Below, piece by piece: positions 7,011 to 13,429 of a DNA stretch of 18,983 nt; position 1 is the first letter of the stretch, and the number at the start of each line of letters is the position of its first letter. The translations under genes were made by a program, and so were the position numbers. Origin of the DNA: an uncultured Collinsella sp. (lineage in GTDB: Bacteria; Actinomycetota; Coriobacteriia; Coriobacteriales; Coriobacteriaceae). The stretch spans positions 1 to 18,983 of the forward strand of contig UQHK01000028.1 of NCBI GenBank assembly GCA_900540855.1, written 5' to 3'. Under the pieces are notes generated by a model. It was not told where the DNA came from and made no database searches. It saw only the letters and a program-made list of their open reading frames with translations.

Positions 7011-8363
7011 TTAGGAAAGGAGCCACTTCCATGCGGGCACAGCATGTACCACGCCGTGTTTGCATGGAATATCGGCCTGCTCATCCATGGTAACGATTAC
7101 CGACTCGCCAAGATCAAACTGGGCCATCGCGGCATCGAGCGCGGCAATTTCGCGCTCGCGCGTTTTCTCGCTTGTCATATCCACACTTACCTGAATCAGG
7201 CCGTAAGCCTGCATGAGCAGTGCATCCCCAGCCACAAAGTCCACCTCATGGCTTTTATTCTTATCTTTAATCAGCAGGCGGCAAACCGAACCGGGCCGCA
7301 CGGCGGGGGTCCTTCTTCTGAGCGCATTGAACACCGCGGTCTCGAGCCTCTGACCATGATCCAATGCCGATGCGGGGGAGAACGCTCCGAACATCGCAGG
7401 ATCGACGGCGTAGACCTTAGACGCAGACCGCGTATTATTTGCAAGCGAACGCGTGAACTCCGGCACCGAAAACAGCAGGTAGGCGTCCTCGTAATACTCA
7501 AGTAAGTCGCTGAGCGTATTTCGACTGACGGATATCTGTCTGCTCTTGAACTCGTTGTACACTTTGTTCACTGACAGCTCTCGTCCCGAAGATGCCATGC
7601 ACCGCGCCAGAAACAGCGAGGCCAAACGGGGGTTCTTGACGTCGTAACGTTCAACGACGTCCATGGCGACCGTTCGCGACGCATATTCCTGTAGCAGCTG
7701 AATCGCGTCTGCGGGCGTCTGCTCAAGTGTCGCGATGAATCCCCCTCGCTCGAGATATCCGACCAGATGGTGTCGGAGCAACGCTGCATCGCTCGAGGAG
7801 AAGGGTGCGTTCGACTCAGGAACGCTCCCCGTCTTATATCGGACGTATTCCGAAAAACTCAACGGAAAAAGCTCTCGCACAAGAGAACGGCCCCTGAACT
7901 CGCTCTTAAGTTCTGAGGACAGCATCTTAGAAGAAGATCCCGTCACGTAAACGGTCGCCTTCTCCGTATCGACCACGCGTCGCAGAAACGCACCCCATTC
8001 GGGTATTTCCTGGATCTCGTCAAAGAAAAGGTAGGCGCCCTCGCCTCGAGCAGCAGGATATAGTGCATAGAATGTATCGAGCACGTCCGCTAGTAGCGAT
8101 GGCTCATACGGACGCAAGCGCTCATCCTCAAAATTGAAATATAGCATCCGGTCAAGCTCGACGCCTTGGCCCTGAAGCCGCCGTATCTCCTGATACAGGC
8201 GATACGTCTTTCCACAACGACGGGCGCCCACAATCACATATACGATGTTGTCGCGCTTTGGCTCCTGCGGGTTGCCCAGATCAAGGTCGCGCTCAAAGAC
8301 CTGCGGAATCCCCTGTTGCTCAAAGTCCTTTATTTTTTGAGCCACCAAGTCGTTGAATGCCAT
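7011..8363 (-). CDS. AAA ATPase with DUF4143 C-terminal domain
   Basis: A 450-aa protein of the ATPase/DUF4143 family, widespread in gut bacteria and often horizontally acquired; its cellular role is unestablished. Walker A is GARRCGKT (46-53), Walker B YLFFDE (111-116), a sensor-like TGSSSKML lies at 141-148, and the family motif FPLSFSEY at 166-173. The C-terminal part has the restriction-nuclease-like fold pattern E341 ... HEVDFV (372-377) ... IQVSV (390-394). A catalytic E/Q-x-K is replaced by Q-x-S, so nuclease activity is doubtful. ATG 8363 has GGAG 4 nt upstream. By eye the gene has lower GC and different codon choice from its neighbours, consistent with transfer. It sits alone, convergent with the 5464-6966 gene, and its upstream region is a perfect 25-bp inverted repeat. 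Confidence 0.88.
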   Translation of the reverse strand: MAFNDLVAQKIKDFEQQGIPQVFERDLDLGNPQEPKRDNIVYVIVGARRCGKTYRLYQEIRRLQGQGVELDRMLYFNFEDERLRPYEPSLLADVLDTFYALYPAARGEGAYLFFDEIQEIPEWGAFLRRVVDTEKATVYVTGSSSKMLSSELKSEFRGRSLVRELFPLSFSEYVRYKTGSVPESNAPFSSSDAALLRHHLVGYLERGGFIATLEQTPADAIQLLQEYASRTVAMDVVERYDVKNPRLASLFLARCMASSGRELSVNKVYNEFKSRQISVSRNTLSDLLEYYEDAYLLFSVPEFTRSLANNTRSASKVYAVDPAMFGAFSPASALDHGQRLETAVFNALRRRTPAVRPGSVCRLLIKDKNKSHEVDFVAGDALLMQAYGLIQVSVDMTSEKTREREIAALDAAMAQFDLGESVIVTMDEQADIPCKHGVVHAVPAWKWLLS

Positions 8364-8371
8364 AATTCTCC

Positions 8372-8431
8372 AATCTTGCTCTCCTGCTAATCAAGATTAT
8401 AACGATTCTTGATTAGCAGGAGAGCAAGATT
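8372..8431. promoter_or_regulatory. 25-bp perfect inverted repeat over the ATPase promoter
   Basis: The left arm (8372-8396) and right arm (8407-8431) are exact reverse complements over 25 bp, with a 10-nt spacer; the right arm core is TTGATTAGCAGGAGAGCAAG. A perfect minus-strand TATAAT (8401-8396) begins in the spacer, about 33 nt before the ATPase start codon. There is no matching -35. The left arm lies in the presumed leader, and its AGGAG could be masked if the RNA formed a hairpin. It could be a dimeric repressor site, an autoregulatory RNA hairpin, or the trace of an inserted palindrome. Confidence 0.7.
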
Positions 8432-8438
8432 ATGCGTA

Positions 8439-8460
8439 TCTTGATTAATGGATAAGCAAG
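8439..8460 (+). repeat. Degenerate third copy of the 25-bp arm
   Basis: This stretch begins TCTTGATTA and ends AGCAAG like the right arm at 8407-8428. It matches 16 of 22 positions, the middle having diverged. It lies 8 nt beyond the perfect palindrome in the same orientation as the right arm, suggesting the palindrome arose by repeat duplication or that a regulator recognises three half-sites. Confidence 0.4.
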
Positions 8461-8536
8461 TTTTCTATTAGTGGCCCCTCCCGGAGGATATCGAGCGGCC
8501 GAGGGGGGCAGGCATGAACGCCTCTAGCCGAAAACA

Positions 8537-8573
8537 AAGTAGCTAAAAAAGCCCCGTCCCAAATGAGCTACTT
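8537..8573. repeat. 8-bp inverted repeat at the 3' end of the small gene
   Basis: AAGTAGCT (8537-8544) and AGCTACTT (8566-8573) are exact reverse complements; the right arm overlaps the stop codon of the 64-aa gene. Read on the minus strand the loop holds GGGGC followed by six T. That resembles part of a terminator, although the T run lies inside the loop. The remaining sequence between 8461 and 8536 shows no gene. Confidence 0.35.
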
Positions 8574-8766
8574 AACGCCAGGGGTCGGCTTCGAAGAGGG
8601 GCTCGCGCTCGGGGCGACGATCGCTATAAGGATCGTAGCCGTCGTCATCCTCGTTCTCGGCACGGATGTAGGGGTCGCGCGGCTTGGGCACAGGCTTGGG
8701 TGCAGGCTTGGGCGCGGCCGGCGCGGCGTTGGCGACCGGCGCATTCGTCTTGTTCTTGTCTATCAT
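8572..8766 (-). CDS. Small Pro/Ala-rich hypothetical protein
   Basis: A 64-aa protein of unknown function with no membrane segment or cysteine. Residues 10-30 are a low-complexity Ala/Pro/Lys stretch with repeated PKP units; the C-terminal half is charged and aromatic (DDDGYDPY near 41-48, ending DPWR). ATG 8766 is chosen because AAGGAG lies 8 nt upstream. A second ATG two codons earlier is only 2 nt from that site, and the longer open frame to 8838 runs into the clpB terminator. It stands alone between that terminator and the ATPase promoter region. The good ribosome site supports a real gene; the function cannot be guessed. Confidence 0.6.
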   Translation of the reverse strand: MIDKNKTNAPVANAAPAAPKPAPKPVPKPRDPYIRAENEDDDGYDPYSDRRPEREPLFEADPWR

Positions 8767-8818
8767 CTGCATATCTCCTTGCCATGCAATCGTGTTCAAC
8801 ATTATCGATTGTCGCACG

Positions 8819-8855
8819 AAAAAGGGCGGCGGACCCAATTGGATCCGCCGCCCTT
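8819..8855 (-). terminator. Rho-independent terminator of clpB
   Basis: On the minus strand AAGGGCGGCGGA (from 8855) pairs perfectly with TCCGCCGCCCTT, with a short inner GG/CC helix closing an AATT loop. The stem is followed by T residues (8823-8819). It begins 45 nt past the clpB stop codon. Confidence 0.93.
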
Positions 8856-8900
8856 GGCGTTTAGAGACGGCTGGCAGATTTTAAGGCATATCCCAAAAAT

Positions 8901-11528
<2,628 letters not shown>

Positions 11529-11549
11529 GGAATCACCTCTCTTGGGGCG

Positions 11550-11567
11550 GCCGCCCTACGGGGCGGC
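11550..11567 (-). promoter_or_regulatory. GC-rich hairpin in the clpB leader
   Basis: GCCGCCC (11550-11556), loop TACG, GGGCGGC (11561-11567): a perfect 7-bp stem about 22 nt before the clpB start, just ahead of its ribosome site. It could modulate translation or be chance in GC-rich DNA. Further upstream, 11598-11645 is strikingly AT-rich and is the likeliest promoter location, but I cannot place -10/-35 boxes. Confidence 0.4.
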
Positions 11568-11704
11568 TTCACGTTGTTCGAGAAGTATTGTTGCCAGCTT
11601 TGTACGATCTTATACACAAATCTAAGTCTCTATATATAAGATTTTCTGAGTGATTGATGGATAGGGTACTGAGATGTCAGCCCGCCGCTGCCCAGGCGCA
11701 CTAC

Positions 11705-11763
11705 CATCTCGATCTATAACATCTAGCAGCCATTTTTGATCCTAGATGTTACAGATCGAGATG
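11705..11763. repeat. Palindromic repeat unit A
   Basis: Arms 11705-11726 and 11742-11763 are reverse complements over 22 bp with one mismatch, spacer 15 nt. The core arm is TCTCGATCTATAACATCTAG on the left, with right-arm consensus TGTTACAGATCGAGA. First of three related palindromes between clpB and the small membrane gene; its closest relative is unit D at 13076-13130. Confidence 0.88.
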
Positions 11764-11781
11764 AAATGACCAGCGGCAACC

Positions 11782-11846
11782 GTTTGTCTCAATCTGTAAC
11801 ATCTACTCGGCAAATTAGGGTCTAACTGTTACAGATCGAGACAAAC
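11782..11846. repeat. Palindromic repeat unit B (identical to unit E)
   Basis: Arms 11782-11805 and 11823-11846 pair at 21 of 24 positions, spacer 17 nt. The whole unit, extended by a few bases to 11781-11848, is identical over 68 bp to 13150-13217. Identity over that length, including the spacer, indicates recent duplication or gene conversion. Confidence 0.92.
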
Positions 11847-11866
11847 CGCGAAGGCTCATCTGAAAA

Positions 11867-11921
11867 TCTCAATCTGTAACAACTAACGGCACATTTTGTC
11901 CCCAGCTGTTACAGATCGAGA
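11867..11921. repeat. Palindromic repeat unit C
   Basis: Arms 11867-11885 and 11903-11921 pair at 16 of 19 positions, spacer 17 nt. They share the TCTCAATCTGTAACA / TGTTACAGATCGAGA arms of units A and B. It follows unit B after about 20 nt, the same spacing as A to B, and has no counterpart in the second cluster. Confidence 0.85.
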
Positions 11922-11928
11922 AACAAAC

Positions 11929-11967
11929 GGACCACCACAAAGGGGACAGGCACCTTTGTGGTGGTCC
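11929..11967. repeat. ACCACCAC hairpin H1
   Basis: GGACCACCACAAAGG (11929-11943) and CCTTTGTGGTGGTCC (11953-11967) form a perfect 15-bp stem with loop GGACAGGCA. It sits directly after unit C. A related hairpin with inverted inner sequence lies at 13216-13261 and a half copy at 13033-13054. Confidence 0.9.
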
Positions 11968-11968
11968 C

Positions 11969-12005
11969 AGTCTATTTTTAGCGTCCCACAAGATCCAACG
12001 AGAAC
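11969..12005 (+). repeat. 37-bp direct repeat, copy 1
   Basis: Begins AGTCTATTTTTAGCGTCCC and ends CCAACGAGAAC. It matches 13300-13337 except for two substitutions and a one-base indel. It abuts hairpin H1. Read on the minus strand, both copies end in a short frame F-S-L-x-L-x-G-R-stop, which may be the trace of a gene end. Confidence 0.75.
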
Positions 12006-12053
12006 ACAGCGACGAAATCGAGAGCCACCGATAGCCCGTTCGCGCAGATATAG

Positions 12054-12209
12054 ATGGAGATTCAAGACAAGGGTGCCGGCTTAAACGGCTTGGTTATCGT
12101 ACGCCACAATACTCTCGTCATCGTCCCCGTCGTTTTTATAGTGCTTATAGTGAAAATAGCGGGTTTAGTGAGAATAGTATTGCGCAAAACTCGTGAACTC
12201 AATTTTTGA
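12054..12209 (+). CDS. Possible 51-aa single-TM small protein (doubtful)
   Basis: ATG 12054 opens a 51-codon frame whose middle (about residues 20-41) is a continuous run of Val, Ile and Leu, followed by Arg/Lys and ending RELNF. This has the shape of a small single-pass membrane protein with a positive C-terminal flank. Against it: there is no ribosome site before the ATG, no recognised homologue, and the surroundings are palindrome-rich non-coding DNA. It could also be a decayed gene end. The rest of 12006-12375 shows no other gene. Confidence 0.18.
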   Translation: MEIQDKGAGLNGLVIVRHNTLVIVPVVFIVLIVKIAGLVRIVLRKTRELNF

Positions 12210-12375
12210 CCCCTCGCCCAGAATGAGGGGAGGCAAATATTCCTATTAGAGATCGAATCGAAGCCCAATAGGGCCTTTTAGCCCTCTCATTCCGGGCGGT
12301 CGCTTTCTTTTGAATATTGTCGTAAGCTGGCATCATTTATCTTAATGATTGCATATTGCATGAGAGGTGCCCACC

Positions 12376-13023
12376 GTGAAACGCTCCACCTATATCGGCC
12401 TGCTCGTCTTAGCGTTTGCAATTACCGCAGCCGGCGTAGGCATTATCTATCTCGCATTTCTCCCTGCCTCGGCGACGCAGGCGGCGGTTGAAACCGTAAG
12501 CTACCCCATCGAAATCCTCACCGATATCGTCAAACCCGATTCAATCACCGTCGATTTCGACGGTACGCCCGCAGCGCTTGGGGTCAGCAACTATCCCCGA
12601 ATCGAACTTGGGGCCACGCGCTATACCCAAGATGAGCAGCTTATCGACAAGGCAACCAGTTTATTCAAAGGCAAGACGTTTAAGCGGTGGTACGGCGCCG
12701 TAATATATCGAGCCAAGAAAATCCAAATGAATGGCGGGTATTATTCGACCCTTGAGCTCGATGCGGCAAACGGGAGCAGATTGTGCAACGTCTCATACGA
12801 CCCCGGCTGGGTGGACAATGAAGGACCGGGGGTCTATATCTCGGATGGCGACGTAATCTATGTCATGGAGGGCGACCAGACGGCAGTCGTCGATTTTATG
12901 GATCGGTGTACCGAGGATGCCTACGAACAAACCTGCGAGCCCGATCCGCAGACAGCGCGCAACAGTGGCTCGGCACGCACTTGGCTATTTGACGATGAAA
13001 TAACCTGGACCCCATCGAAATAA
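12376..13023 (+). CDS. Membrane-anchored or secreted hypothetical protein
   Basis: A 215-aa protein of unknown function. The N-terminus is Met-Lys-Arg followed by one hydrophobic helix at about residues 7-28, either an uncleaved signal anchor or a signal peptide. No lipobox Cys follows, so it is not an obvious lipoprotein. The remaining ~185 residues are soluble, mixed alpha/beta, with aromatic-rich beta strands and two Cys near the C-terminus (CTEDAYEQTC) that could form an extracellular disulphide. The start is GTG 12376, with AGAGGTG 6 nt upstream; the open frame extends to GTG 12367, but that codon lies within the ribosome site. GC looks lower than in clpB or the hydratase. It is the only plus-strand gene between two minus-strand housekeeping genes and is bracketed by duplicated palindrome modules, suggesting insertion into an older clpB-hydratase spacer. 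Confidence 0.7.
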   Translation: MKRSTYIGLLVLAFAITAAGVGIIYLAFLPASATQAAVETVSYPIEILTDIVKPDSITVDFDGTPAALGVSNYPRIELGATRYTQDEQLIDKATSLFKGKTFKRWYGAVIYRAKKIQMNGGYYSTLELDAANGSRLCNVSYDPGWVDNEGPGVYISDGDVIYVMEGDQTAVVDFMDRCTEDAYEQTCEPDPQTARNSGSARTWLFDDEITWTPSK

Positions 13024-13032
13024 GGACCCGCC

Positions 13033-13054
13033 GGGCAGGCACCTTTGTGGTGGT
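13033..13054 (+). repeat. Half copy of the ACCACCAC hairpin
   Basis: This 22-nt stretch matches the loop and right half of hairpin H1 (11946-11967 region) with one substitution, but the left arm is missing. It begins 10 nt after the stop codon of the membrane-anchored protein gene. Confidence 0.65.
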
Positions 13055-13075
13055 TTCGGCTCCGATGTTCCACTG

Positions 13076-13130
13076 TCTCGATTTGTAACATCTAGCGGCC
13101 CTTTTCGATCTTAGATGTTACAGATTGAGA
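13076..13130. repeat. Palindromic repeat unit D
   Basis: Arms 13076-13095 and 13111-13130 pair at 17 of 20 positions, spacer 15 nt. Across 13076-13130 it corresponds to unit A, with the following linker (13131-13149) matching 11762-11780 at nearly every base. All three arm mismatches would be G-U pairs in a plus-strand RNA. Confidence 0.85.
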
Positions 13131-13150
13131 TGAAATGATCAGCGGCGATC

Positions 13151-13215
13151 GTTTGTCTCAATCTGTAACATCTACTCGGCAAATTAGGGTCTAACTGTTA
13201 CAGATCGAGACAAAC
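13151..13215. repeat. Palindromic repeat unit E (identical to unit B)
   Basis: Base-for-base identical to 11782-11846, including the 17-nt spacer and the arm mismatches. It lies about 20 nt after unit D, reproducing the A-B layout of the first cluster. Confidence 0.92.
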
Positions 13216-13261
13216 CGAGAACCACCACAGAGGTGCCTGTCCCCTTTTGTGGTGGTTCTCG
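13216..13261. repeat. ACCACCAC hairpin H2 with inverted core
   Basis: CGAGAACCACCACA (13216-13229) and TGTGGTGGTTCTCG (13248-13261) form a perfect 14-bp stem. The inner part reads AGGTGCCTGTCCCC, the reverse complement of the GGGGACAGGCACCT core of H1, so the element is the same kind of palindrome in the opposite orientation. Confidence 0.9.
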
Positions 13262-13263
13262 AC

Positions 13264-13291
13264 AAAAAGCCGCCCCATTAACAGAGGCGGC
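13264..13291 (-). terminator. Rho-independent terminator of the hydratase gene
   Basis: On the minus strand GCCGCC (13291-13286), loop of 11 nt, GGCGGC (13274-13269), then TTTTT (13268-13264). It is the first stem with a T run downstream of the hydratase stop codon, 138 nt away, and lies within the repeat cluster. Confidence 0.8.
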
Positions 13292-13299
13292 ATCAAGCA

Positions 13300-13337
13300 A
13301 GTCTATTTATTAGCGTCCCTCAAGACCCAACGAGAAC
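13300..13337 (+). repeat. 38-bp direct repeat, copy 2
   Basis: Begins AGTCTATTTATTAGCGTCCC and ends CCAACGAGAAC, matching copy 1 at 11969-12005. Here it is separated from hairpin H2 by the terminator, whereas copy 1 abuts H1 directly. Confidence 0.75.
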
Positions 13338-13352
13338 GTCGCAGTAGCCCCG

Positions 13353-13412
13353 GCCACACCTTTCCCTCGGGCGACCCTCGCGAAGCGCGTGAGCACGAGG
13401 GAAAGGTGTGGC
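13353..13412. repeat. 17-bp perfect inverted repeat after the hydratase
   Basis: GCCACACCTTTCCCTCG (13353-13369) and CGAGGGAAAGGTGTGGC (13396-13412) are exact reverse complements with a 26-nt spacer that itself contains a small GCG/CGC stem. No T run follows on either strand, so it is not a standard terminator. It starts 18 nt past the hydratase stop and may protect the 3' end or be another mobile palindrome. Confidence 0.75.
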
Positions 13413-13429
13413 AGGGGCGTACAGCAGAG

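Noticed and set aside
7014..7094. Good ribosome-site-like AAAGGAG followed by ATG 7032 on the plus strand
   Set aside because: The frame ends after about 20 codons and lies wholly inside the 3' end of the ATPase gene on the other strand; a chance match.
11529..11650. Looked for a HAIR site (CTTGAGT-N7-ACTCAAG) or CIRCE element before clpB
   Set aside because: No match good enough to claim. A lone ACTCAAGT near 7497 lies inside the ATPase gene.
11705..11921. Palindromes A-C considered as a CRISPR array
   Set aside because: The units are themselves long inverted repeats with similar internal sequences and only three copies; there are no unique spacers of constant length and no cas genes.
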